NCBI RefSeq assembly: GCF_026151205.1
Contig: NC_087075.1
Location: 8,669,303 to 8,733,302 of the forward strand
Direction: 5' to 3'
From: Bolinopsis microptera
Taxonomy: Eukaryota > Ctenophora > Tentaculata > Lobata > Bolinopsidae
Length of the DNA: 64,000 nucleotides
The position numbers were made by a program, and so were the translations under genes. The notes below the pieces were generated by a model that saw nothing but the letters and a program-made list of their open reading frames with translations, had not been told where the DNA came from and searched no databases. Position 1 is the first letter of the stretch; each line of letters opens with the position of its first letter. Below, piece by piece: positions 27,001-36,554 of this stretch.

Positions 27001-29985
27001 TATATAGAACACTGCTGAGCACTGTAATTACTTGCACCTGTGTGACTTGCTGCCCCCAACAAAAAAGAGTGGGTTGCACTTTCAAATACTGAGCCGATGA
27101 GTCCGTTGCCATGGTTACCTCCGTTGCGTTGCATGCCGGTTATTACTGGTAAGGGAATACCTGTAATGTGGTGAACTAAGACTCCAGTCTTGACAAGTCA
27201 TTGTGCACGGCCTCCCCTTCTTAGTGACATGTAATGGGGTTTAGTTAATCTTTAGTGGGTGGAAGATGGTGTTTGGAAAGGGTAAGATAATAATGATAAT
27301 TATATTGAAGAATTTGGATCATGAAGTTCTGTTTACAATTATCCCGATCATGAATTTAGAAATCATTAATCTCTGTTGTTGTATATTTTTTATCTGCTGT
27401 TGAAGTCAGCAAGTAAGCATCATATTTAGTGAGTTTGGGTAAAGATTTACAAAGTATGGTAATGAGAATTATGAGCACGTTCAACAAGGCAGTGCTAAGT
27501 GATTAAGTGATATTAATGAAAATTTGGTTGGCGAACGCTCCACCCCTTTTTTTTCTTGGCTTATCTAATGCTCTTATCGAGGTATATTACAAATTCTAAA
27601 AAATGTTTTAAACGTTTTGGTTGATCAAGCTTCTTTCATTGCACTGTCCCAGTTATCATTATGATTTTATTTAAACGTTATCTTTCTAATTCTTATCTCG
27701 TTCGTCTTACGCCTTAAACTTTCCTACGAGCTGAACAAGGTCACAACATGTATTTATCCACGGACATCAAATCAAATACTCAAATTATCATTCAGCTTAA
27801 ATGACTCGACAAATCGCCCGTAATTCAATTTAACACTTTATCAGCACTGTAACAAATGAAGTAGTTTAGTTGCCATGGCAACTGTATATTGCATCTGCTG
27901 TAACGAGAGGGTGTCAACACTCCTATCAATTTATGTGGGGACACGGCTTACAGTGGTTACCATGGTTACATGGTAACTTTACAAATTACTTTGATAATAT
28001 AACTCGTATGATTTTAAAATAAATTATGATTTAGTAAGCATAAGTAATGATGGTTCCCAGTTCGTTGGGATATTCTGTAAGTCCCTTTATAAATTCCCTT
28101 TATAAACTTCCTTAAATAAATACTTTGTAAGTTTCTTGGTGCTTATAGTCTCACACTACTTAAAGTCATAATCTTTTTTGTGCTTATAACTTTATAAATT
28201 GATCCATATTGTACATCAACAGAATAGTGCAACATGAACGAGTACAAGATTATTTAAGGCAGGGTTAGACAGACATTTCCCCTTTTTTATTCCCTTTGTC
28301 CACCTTAACCATGAGTTAAAAAAAAAGAATAACTTTAAAATATTCAATATCAGTCAAATCAATATCAATATGCAATATTGATTACTTCAAATTTGTAATT
28401 TCCCTTCAAAAGATTAAGATGAAAAGTCCTACTAAATTGAATAAAAACATAAAAACACACGAAGCATGTGTTGCAATTACCAACCATGAAATCCAAAGGC
28501 AATCTCACACCACTAAGCAATACTTGAATTTGTAGACAAACGGTTGCCCTGTGCATGTAAAACTGCCATGTAATAAATACATGATCCTGAGCATTGAGCA
28601 TGCAGTGTACTGCTGTGTAACTCTTCACAGGGTCACAGAGGAATTCATCTTTTAAAATATAACTATTGAGTGTGAAATTTAACTGTGAATTCGGCTAAGC
28701 TACAGAGAATGGTCTTTTTGCTTCACATGGCAGGTTGAGCGTTAGTTAACATGCGTGTTTTTTATGATTATAAATGTAGTTATAGTCGAGCGCTAGTGTC
28801 AAATTGTCATTATCTGACAGTTGAAGCCGTTTCGGGTATTTCTATGGAACTACACTATAATGGGTACATCTTCCGATTATTCATTGAAATAATAGCTTTA
28901 AACGAATTCACATAGTATAACGATGTGGCTATAAAAGATCTCAGCGATAGAGTTTGATAAATCGTCTCAACGGAACGCGCGAAAAAGACATATTTGTGCT
29001 GCAACTTTTTAATGTGTGTCTTCTCTAAGACATAAAGTACTGCACGCGCATCATAAAACGTGGGCTTCACGTGTATAAATTAATTGGACCACTTGATGAA
29101 TGAATAATCAGCATTTTAACGCAAAAATGCCTGTTATGTAGTGAATAACTTATAGATTTGTTAATTGCAGTTGGGAAGCACGACTGAGACGCTGGAACAG
29201 CAGCTACAGGCAGCAGAAAACAGATTGAGGGAAACAGAACGGAATTTACAGAACGAGCTTGCCATGATGCAAGATAAATACGAGGAAGAATCGACCAAGT
29301 AAGACAAATTTATCCATCGGTTCATTTTCTATTGCAGTTAAAGTTCGTGAGTTTTATTATTGGTTACATATCCCACACATTTTGTTCGTATGGAAGTTAA
29401 ATCCATGAGAAATGTAGGGTTCGCCTGCAAATGAAGATACAATTTTTCATAAAAGTTTGGAATTTCTGCTCACTTTATTTCTATTCTCAGAGTTCTACAG
29501 ATGACCCAACAGGGAAACAAATTGAGATCACAGTTAGATCAAGAGAAATCCGAGAACGCACATTTACACGCTGATATAAGAACCTTGACTGCAGATTGGA
29601 CTGCAGCTCGTGAACAACTTCAGGTTAGTTGGAGTTTTTTGGTCGGAGAAGAAATAAACAATTGTATGTTATATGTAAAACAATGATTTTAAATACGGAT
29701 GTTAATGCTATTATTTATACATTTTGTCTTAACTTGCTAAACAACTACTAACAAAACGTTCAAGTTTAAGCGAGCTCTCTTAACCAAAACTCCATCTCCA
29801 GGAAAAAGAGGTTGAAGCGAGGGAGACAATGATGGAAATCCAACGTCAAGGTAGTGCCAGTGAGTCAGCCAAGTTACTGGCAGTCTGGCGATCGGTTAAT
29901 TCCATCAGACAAGACTTCAGCACCACAAACAACAGTACTGCTAAAGATTTAGATAGGATGAGATCTGATCTTTCCGAGTGGAGCT
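15041..29985 (+). CDS. CROCC: Rootletin (ciliary rootlet coiled-coil protein), 5' part
   Basis: Rootletin polymerises into the striated rootlet at the base of cilia and in centrosome linkers. Nine coding exons keep frame: 15050-15079 (exon body from 15041 after an acceptor), 15441-15548, 15751-15894, 16862-17011, 17636-17809, 24980-25063, 29171-29298, 29491-29623, 29802-29985; together 378 codons plus one base. From exon 5 the order matches vertebrate rootletin: LRHKIEDEHAGYEQKLRALQ, ILEQKRRILELE, LRSQLDQEKSENAHL, TADWTAAREQLQ, LLAVWRSVNSIRQDF, AKDLDRM. The N-terminal exons are acidic/Ser-rich and less conserved. The protein ends at a good donor (GTGAGT, phase 1) at 29986; vertebrate rootletin is about 2000 residues, so most of it is not visible here. 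Introns are large (7.2 kb after exon 5). A ciliary role fits the X-box motifs found in the gene. Confidence 0.92.
15766..16728 (+). repeat. Tandem duplication of rootletin exon 3 with a 17-bp array
   Basis: Copy 1 (about 15766-16195) and copy 2 (about 16196-16728) share the exon, the 17-bp unit ACACTATGTTACATGTC (about 2 copies in the first at 15898-15935, about 9 in the second at 16342-16493) and the downstream intron. In copy 2, the AG at the duplication border would put the exon out of phase, but an internal acceptor before 16228 gives a symmetric 111-base exon (16228-16338) that could be included in frame. Whether it is used is unknown. Confidence 0.85.
17475..17655 (+). promoter_or_regulatory. 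Repeated CACGTGAC / X-box block in front of rootletin exon 5
   Basis: A roughly 50-bp unit (CACGTGACTGATAAAACGCC, then CCGTTACCATGGTAAC) is repeated two to three times. It contains three 14-bp palindromes fitting the RFX X-box consensus GTNRCC-N0-3-RGYAAC: 17534-17547, 17585-17598 and 17628-17641, plus a degenerate one near 17500. An in-frame ATG follows at 17654, so the block could be an internal ciliary promoter. The acceptor that I assigned to exon 5 (17635/17636) lies inside the third palindrome. Confidence 0.5.
20545..21103 (+). pseudogene. Penelope-like retroelement fragment (end of RT and GIY-YIG endonuclease)
   Basis: The frame ending at the stop 21101-21103 reads through SKPISKILGQHDIKV (post-RT region), then a GIY-YIG domain: TIYEISCSQC, KYAGQTYRPLVHRMKEHERC, and a H..L..H.I.W.....L segment. 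Penelope-like elements carry exactly this C-terminal endonuclease, with a zinc-binding C-x2-C inside the first motif. RT motifs are absent upstream, so it is 5'-truncated. It lies in the large rootletin intron. The reading frame is intact up to its natural end, so decay is modest. Confidence 0.8.
22193..22218. repeat. (GT)n microsatellite
   Basis: About 13 GT units, some 200 bp upstream of the intronless serine-rich gene. Confidence 0.95.
22420..23739 (+). CDS. Uncharacterised serine-rich, repeat-containing 439-residue protein nested in the rootletin intron
   Basis: One uninterrupted ORF from ATG 22420 to TGA 23737-23739. I do not recognise a family. The N-terminus is strongly basic (LIRSLSFRKKKPK); Gly2 is followed by Phe, which argues against classic myristoylation, but the basic-hydrophobic start could bind membranes. 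Residues about 140-280 hold imperfect repeats of about 28-30 residues of the type SSSLSKD.EKL.TS.SSL.NKQK. Two blocks (about 75-110 and 305-350) repeat the pattern RSTS.TF.RE...TL..INN.SK.VQTS. The last residues, HTTV, fit a class I PDZ ligand (S/T-x-V). There are no membrane segments or catalytic motifs; it is probably disordered and phosphorylatable. It is on the same strand as rootletin within its largest intron. It may be a scaffold-binding linker; expression is unproven. Confidence 0.7.
   Translation: MGFGKLIRSLSFRKKKPKSVESTAVTPQNNNGDPLASCSKIERSKSSSLPRDMKLKVGPSRAASEDPASSSDRIRGRSTSFTFTRDPEKIQNSTFNLIRRKNSKKTPTSTYTLYNINNLSKEVQTSVISLCNLDNDVQTSTASLNKNVVKSASSSSLGKVSERLRTSISSLKKQKTGSSLSLSKDSEKLKTSSTSLSNKQKVSSSSSLSKDFEKLQSVTSSLLNKQKVGSSSSLSKEIDKLQVSNSSSKKLSSSSITKDPDKLPTSASAINSCDDQDRSSSLPRRTIPPITSHRSMDSDRNQISSSKGPRLRSTSLTFSREDEKSSSFTTRRKKSDQQLSTLTLNNINNFSKVVQTSLMEQCNPPKSKEVHTSTSSLITYTAGSFLSLNIDPEKHEVFSTTEQAAPQKPPRQTETTTVTLHNRPSVSEVKYVIIKHTTV
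25787..25800. promoter_or_regulatory. X-box-like palindrome
   Basis: GTAACCATGGTAAC fits GTNRCC-N2-RGYAAC. It lies in the rootletin intron between 25064 and 29170. Confidence 0.4.
26337..26412. repeat. CTC/TCC-rich short array
   Basis: Alternating CTCCTC and CTAATCCTGATC words, pyrimidine on the plus strand, in a rootletin intron. No gene seen in 25064-29170 otherwise. Confidence 0.9.
27869..27882. promoter_or_regulatory. Perfect RFX X-box consensus palindrome
   Basis: GTTGCCATGGCAAC is a perfect match to the X-box bound by RFX factors. Two weaker relatives flank it (27105-27118 and 27956-27977). It lies 1.3 kb upstream of rootletin exon 29171-29298. Confidence 0.5.
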
Positions 29986-30095
29986 GTGAGTACGATTTCT
30001 TATTTGGTCTAATCCACATTTAGAGATATTCAGGTTGTCTCTTTGTAATTGCTCATTGAGCCATTGTAATAAAAATCTTTAAATTGATACTGCAG

Positions 30096-33000
30096 TTAAA
30101 GTTTATCCTCCTGTATCGCCGGTTCTTCTGAAACTACGACATGTACATCCACTTCTAATATATTTTGTTCCGTTTTAGCTTTTTCGTCCGGTTTCGGTTC
30201 AGGAGTAATTCCAACTGCAGTCTGATCTGAAGTGGGCTTTATTTCTTGTAGTTCTATCCCAGGATTTTCAATAATTTCTGCATTATTCTGTACATTATTC
30301 GATCGTCTTAACTTGATGAGCGACACCAGCTTCATCATACCTGTCTTTATTTTGGAAAATATTGAATAAATAAATGTTTGCAAAGAACGGTCATAAAGGA
30401 TAGGATTTATGATAGAGTTGATGGGAAGGACTAAGATTGAGAAAAAGGAGTACCATTCTGTCGCATCCAAAATGTCTAAATAATGAAAGCAGCAGACTAC
30501 AATAAATGGTACCCAACACACAAAATCAGTGACAGTGATCCAGATGGTTATTCGATGAAGTTTAGCATTCATTTTCTTAGCTGTTTTGTCCGTGTTGTTC
30601 ATGGCGACTCTTTTGGCTGATTTTCTAGTTTTTATCACTATCGCACTATACGAAAGACTTATTGTGATAAAGCATATAAAGTTTAAACAGAGTAGAGTGA
30701 AAACAAAACTTCCTTGAGGGTCATCTTTGGTCACAAAATACTTAAACAAGCAGACAGCATCGTTACCGTAAAATGACTGGCGCTTGTATGAAATTCCACC
30801 ATAATCGTGTGAAAACATGGGCTTAACCAAAGTGTCTATCTGTGCCCATTTCAGGTCATCCATCCTTATCCTGCCATAGTATTCATGCAGTATAGACTGT
30901 AGAATTTTCTTGTTCGGACATCCATGAAATAATGTGTTTGATGCTTCAAACCTTACCCCATTGATGAAGAAGTCTTCTAGTCCGATCACTAGAGGTGTCA
31001 ACGAGGTTATCAGAGCCAAGAACATCACTATCACTACCAAAAACAGCAATTTTCGTGTGCTTCCCTTGTTTACTCTTTTTGGAATCACAAAATCGTTTTT
31101 AATTCCTGACAATCTAAGTAAACTCAAGAAGGTAATGGAAAATAGAGATACTTGAGAAGCCGTCGTACTTATGACACCAAGGGCAACACAAGTTCCACTC
31201 AAAATCCACTCAAACTTTTTGAGGCAGTACTTTGTACCATGGTAACGGTCATGAACTGCAATCACTGCGAGATATATTCCCATTAAAATGTCTCCTAAGC
31301 TTATCAAAGCGATGAGACCATTGTTCAGGAGGGCCGGTTCTGATTTACATTTCGCTATGGTAAATATGTTATTGAAGAAAGATATCGAATTGAGAATGAT
31401 CGCAGAAATCCCGACAACCCACGCTACGACCTGAAGAAAACTGTTGCCAATTATTCTCTGCCCACAAATATCATTACATTCATCTGACATGTCAGAGCAG
31501 TGAATAATTCCATCACACTTTTGCGTTATTGACAGATATTCTTTAGATATTTCACATTGATAATGGTTGAAGCAAAAAGATTCATCCGAAGAATCCCCAC
31601 AATCATCAACCAGGTTGCATATTTTATCATATGTGACACACTTGTTATTTTCACATCGAAAAAGGGCATCACCTAATTCACCTGTCCTGTGATCTCTGAG
31701 CAGGAAAGTAAGTTCACCATTGCTACCTTTAGTGAACACTCTTTTGTTTTCAAATTGTCCTGGGCATGAGTTCCATAATATCTGTCTAGTAAAGGGGCAG
31801 ATTATAGCGTTATTACTGCATAGACCAAGACAACTTAGAAAAAAATAGTGCTCTCCATAAACGTGTTTACATTCGCTTTTGCCATCTGGTACAATAACTT
31901 CAAATGTTTTGTTTCTGCCGAAAGTTGTTTTCGAATATTGGAAAAATTTTGGAGAACATGTGCTATTTTTCAAGTACTCAATTCCCTTCAATCCCTTCAA
32001 ACAATAGGAAAGCCTCACTCTGCCTATTTCATCTCTTAGAGCTGTAGTGACCGGTGTGATTGTTTGCCTCGACAGGAAACAGATTTTGTTTTCATTATGA
32101 CAAGATTCTTTTTTATCGCATAGGTTAGCGAACTCAATGAACTGTTGGTAGATGTTATAGCACAGAAATACTTCCTTACAATGACTGTTATCTCTAACAT
32201 ATCGAGCTGTAACTCCCTGTCCACAGGTAGGCCAATTGTCTATTTCATCTTCACCATCCAGGCAGTCATTGACCCCGTCAACAATCCATTCCAATGGAAT
32301 TGGAATTTGATCTTTAACCGCATTCTTTACATACCTCCGATGACATGTTTTATTAGTCATTTGATGACACTTTTCGTGCATTTCGTCACTGAAGTCCTCG
32401 CAGTCTGCTTCACCATCACACATAGCGTGTTTGTGAATAAAACAAGACAGACTGACCTGAACACAGGCTTTGTCAAGTCCATCATCACAAATTTGAGGAA
32501 TTTTTGGAGCTTCGCCATTTACAAACCCAGACCCACTATTACAGATAATCTGTTTGGCTACAGTTGACATGTAACTTTTTACTGGGCAAATAACACCAAC
32601 TCTCAAAGGGTCCGAGCAGTTTGTTTGATCCATGAAATCATCGCAAAAGTCAAAAGCTCGCAAGGTAGAGCTAGTTAATGTACCTTCAAAGCGGGTACCA
32701 CACCTGGAAACATTATAAAGGGGCTCAATGTTTCCCGTGCGTAAATTGAAGCAGGTTGTAGAATTTTCATTAATTGAGCAATCCATTGACTCTTCCAAAC
32801 AATTGTTAAGATTATTGCAGATTAGGTAGGGAGGCCAGTATTTCCCCGATTTACACCAGATGCCATAACTATATCCATTACATAAACTCTCATCTTCACA
32901 ACTAAAATACTCGTCGTTACACTTTAAATCACATAGTTTAGAACCTTTCCCTGCACAGAATCTCTCATCTAAATCAGTGTTAAGACAATCATTAATTCCA

Positions 33001-35530
33001 TCGCATGTAGAAAAAGCTATTCCAAAAAAAAGGGTATACCTAAAGTCTGGAATGTGGTAGATGGCGTTCCTCGTTGAGCAAATGTATCCGCACGGGTAAT
33101 CACCTGACAAGTTATAAACTAATATTCAATGATTGAATTTATTCTTCGGGAAATATATAATTTGCACTTTGAAATAAAGGTAGAAGGAGGATAGTCAAAA
33201 AAGCAATTAAAAATTTTTTTGTATATATCGATTTGATGGTTTTGTTCAAATAATGTCATGCATGATGCTCACAAAAGGGCTTAAATCTCACCAGGATTGC
33301 CGGTCATCATCATGGAATCGCCAAGATCTAACTGCATATCCAGTCCGATGACTCCTTTGGCACCGCAAGCTTGATAGAAGTTCGAATCATCTTCGCAGAG
33401 AACATCCATTGAAGAAATAGTAAAGTCCCTAAAAGATTAATCAATGTTAGTCATGATGCAAAGCGAGACCAAGTTCGTGGCCCAAATTCATGTCAGTAAT
33501 CAGCATTCACAATCTTTCAGTGTGCAATCAATCTTTTCGCTTGTGAGTTGATATCAGTTGTCTCTTATCAGTAAATAGGTAATTGCACTGCCTTTTACTG
33601 TGCAGCTTTGCTATACACGAAGTATACACAATATGGAATTTTCGGTCAGTACACTTCACGAACTGGAGAAACAGATTGAGGACTTATCAGACTCGGTTTT
33701 AGCGAATCTTAATTGCAGGAAACTAGAGGACCTCACTCATGACTTGTTCAAGCCAAAAGGCGTTACAAAGGATGTAATAACCGAAATAGTTTGGAAGATG
33801 GGGTCTATGATATGTAAATCGAGAAATGTTTTGAGATCAGCAGCAGAGACGCTTGACCAACAAAAATCAGAACAGATAAAAACTCAGAACGAGCTCATCC
33901 AATGCAAATCTGGTAAACTAGCTTCAGTGAAGGAGACAGTGAAAACAGAAATGAAACTGTTTACAGATGTTGTGAAGAATAACAGCGTAGCTTCTGATAT
34001 CTCTCCAGCTAAAATCAAAATGGCTGTGAAATCGGCGATTACAGAAGATGATCGGTCGAAAAACTTTATCATCTTCGGGGCCCCAGAACAGCTCGAATGT
34101 GAAAAGCAAGAAATGAACGAACGGGATCTCGTGGGTGATATTTGGGGTTTTATGAAGTTCATTGGAAGGCCGACTATAACAAACATTGAGAGAGTGGGAG
34201 TAAAGAAGTCTGACAGCCCTCGATCACGGCCGATAAAAGTTACTTTGCGAGATCCTGAAATTGTACGTGAATTTCTGAGCAGAGCAAAAGTCTTGAAATC
34301 GGTTGATGTGGCAGACTACAATTTCAACTACAACAAACTCTACTTATCTCCAGACAGGTCGCAGGATGAGCGAATCTCTCGCCAAAAGCTCGTACAGGAA
34401 ATGAAAGAGGGAATCAAGAAGGACCCGAGCAAGAAATATTACATAAAAAACAATAAAGTTTGTGTCGCTGAGTGACTAATTATTTGAGAAAGTCAAGCAT
34501 TTGTGTGTGACATTAATTTCATGGAGTTAAAACTTTTTGTATAACTGAGAACAGAGGTTAGAGGAACTACTGATAAGAGTATGATTAGACTGTGTTGCGT
34601 TATCAGTTGACTTTTTGCATCACTCTTCTAGATTATACGTAATAGGGTAACTTAGTTATAGAATAGGATTTTAGTTGTTGCAAGCATTGCACTAAGGTTT
34701 TAAGTTAGGTAAGTAGGCCACGAACTGTTGAGCAAACTGGGCTGGAAGCCCAAGCAATATGCAGTTCTGGTCTTGAGGCTATTTTACAATGTTTTATAAC
34801 ATGTGCTTGCAACTAGATCTTGAATGTCGCGTGCCCCACGGGGTTTTGATTTATTCATACAATTTATTATATATTGGTTCCAAAGCCCTTGTGGGTACCA
34901 GCAAAAACTGGTTTTCAAACAAACAATCTAATTCAGAAACTTAGAATTTCCGCTATGGCTGAATTGACGAAGAATTTGTAATGTTAAAAAGTTGTCGCCT
35001 TTTATCTCAGAAACATAAAAAATGGTGGTAAATACTTGCATCTACACGTACAATCTGTTTGTGGCCGGGAGAAGTGCCACAATAAAAACATACAATAGCA
35101 ATAAGCAAACATAAAAAGAAGACCAACCTGCCAATTTGTATGGGCGTGATTTTATAGAACTGAGAGGAGCTGAAACATTTGTAGACCCGATTATCCCACC
35201 ACGGCATATTGTTTGATGGGAGATTATAATTATCACAAACGTATTTTAGGAAACCTCCCACTTCTTTTATCTCGCACATACCTGAAAAGTTAGCTTTATA
35301 AAAAAAGTAAAGTAAATTAATGTAAATCATCGAAGTTGGAACCACATCGTGAATAATGAATCAATAATTTGTATTTATAACTATTATTTAAGGTCTAATA
35401 TGGTACCTGCAGTTAAAATGGAGATTGGCCGGTCGGGGCCATATTTTGATTTTTCCGGAAGATAAGGATTGTCTTGAGACGAAATCATGTCAAAAATAAA
35501 GATCATAGACAGGGGCAAGAAGAAACACAT
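30096..35530 (-). CDS. Receptor A: LDLa-rich, LGR/RXFP-like class A GPCR
   Basis: Exons 35407-35530 (signal peptide, start MCFFLPLSMIFIF), 35128-35281 (Cys module, EVGGFLKYVC), 33292-33428 (VLCEDDSNFYQAC) and 30096-33103; junction phases 1, 2, 1; 1140 residues. The large exon has LDL-receptor class A modules (CDGINDCLNTDLDERFC, CDGEADCEDFSDE, CNLVDDCGDSSDESFC, CDGIIHCSDMSDEC) and then seven helices from about residue 700 to 1043. TM6 (TDFVCWVPFIV) and TM7 (VLPINSIINPILYD) match LGR/relaxin-receptor signatures. The DRY site reads LLR, and extracellular loop 2 is about 85 residues. The tail has about 97 residues. No leucine-rich repeats are seen, unlike vertebrate RXFP1/2 or snail GRL101. It probably binds an extracellular ligand at the plasma membrane; ligand unknown. 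Intron 2 contains an opposite-strand retro-gene. Confidence 0.92.
33633..34475 (+). CDS. ORF1-like retroelement protein (intact, nested in a receptor A intron)
   Basis: The frame opens at 33600; I prefer the second Met at 33633 (MEFSV). It encodes an N-terminal coiled-coil part, then DDRSKNFIIFGAPE, a mid-domain with RPIKVTLRDPEIV, AKVLK, and LYLSPDRSQDERISRQKLV. That order is typical of the RRM-like ORF1 domain found with L1/CR1-type elements. It has no introns, no stop and lies antisense to receptor A. A shorter relative at 42824-43216 shares the VKS....D.RSKNFII.G block. It could be a recent insertion or a domesticated copy; no RT ORF follows it. Confidence 0.6.
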   Translation: MEFSVSTLHELEKQIEDLSDSVLANLNCRKLEDLTHDLFKPKGVTKDVITEIVWKMGSMICKSRNVLRSAAETLDQQKSEQIKTQNELIQCKSGKLASVKETVKTEMKLFTDVVKNNSVASDISPAKIKMAVKSAITEDDRSKNFIIFGAPEQLECEKQEMNERDLVGDIWGFMKFIGRPTITNIERVGVKKSDSPRSRPIKVTLRDPEIVREFLSRAKVLKSVDVADYNFNYNKLYLSPDRSQDERISRQKLVQEMKEGIKKDPSKKYYIKNNKVCVAE

Positions 35531-35582
35531 CTCAAAAGCAAGGGTTGATACGACGAATGAATCATTTCCGTTCGTTCTTTTC

Positions 35583-35640
35583 GCTTTATATGCGTCTATA
35601 GTGCAACTCCTAAAATGATTTGCACTGCGAAGTCACGCTG
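35583..35640 (-). promoter_or_regulatory. Receptor A promoter: TATA box and shared motif
   Basis: On the minus strand CATATAAAGCG (35593-35583) lies about 55 bp upstream of the start codon, and the motif CAGCGTGAC (35640-35632) about 105 bp upstream. The same pair precedes all four receptors. Confidence 0.6.
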
Positions 35641-36554
35641 ACACTTTCTAAATAAGCACATTCCACTTACCACGCACTAGTCGCCTCTATGTTATCAACA
35701 TCACAAGATGCTGCCAGAGCTTCATATCCAACTATTGCTATCGTCAATGGAGCTAAAATATGCCTCAATACTCAATAGTCAATCTAAGGCTTCACTTTTT
35801 CTATTTTTAGTCGACAGTGACATGTTGAAATACAAGTTTTATAACTGTATAGATAGCGTTGCGGTGAGAATTGCGCAGACCTTTGCAACGTTCAATATTT
35901 TGAGTACTGCTTACCTTTGTGCTCATTCCAACACTGACCTGTCAAAGCTGTGTCGGGATTTAGTTCTCAAACTCTCACTTTCTCATTTGAATAACGTAAG
36001 TGTAACGGTACGACGCCTATTTTTTGTGAGACGCAGCTAAACAATTTTTGTTTGCAAATTCAATTTTCTGTCAATACCATGTTATAGATCGTATCATATT
36101 CATTTGTTTCTTGTAATTTTGAGAGCATTTATATTCTGTATGCTTGACATATATGTCGATTACTGTTACATGATATTTAATAATATCGACGAATTTACTT
36201 TGATTTTGCATATCTTGTAGTATAATAAGATTATTTGTGTATGCTGACTAAATAAAAATACATTTAATTTTATTCTATCATAAATAGATCAAATGCAAAA
36301 CACTTAAGGGTCTCCATTCTCCAACAACATAATAAGCATTTAATGAATCAACCGTTGACAAAAATCAGTTGAGACTATCAAGTGTCCAACTCACCTCCTG
36401 GCAACATTCCCAAATCATTTTATAATCAATTACCTTTGTAAGTAAATGATATTATGTAATGAGACTGTCAAATAATCTAATCTGCATTTAGAAATATTCA
36501 GTTTGTCTTGTTGTAATTGCCCATTGTAACCAAAACTTTAAATTGATACTGCAG

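Noticed and set aside
35708..36040. 110-residue plus-strand ORF upstream of receptor A
   Set aside because: The same region upstream of receptor C is homologous but does not keep the ORF, so it is more likely duplicated promoter flank.
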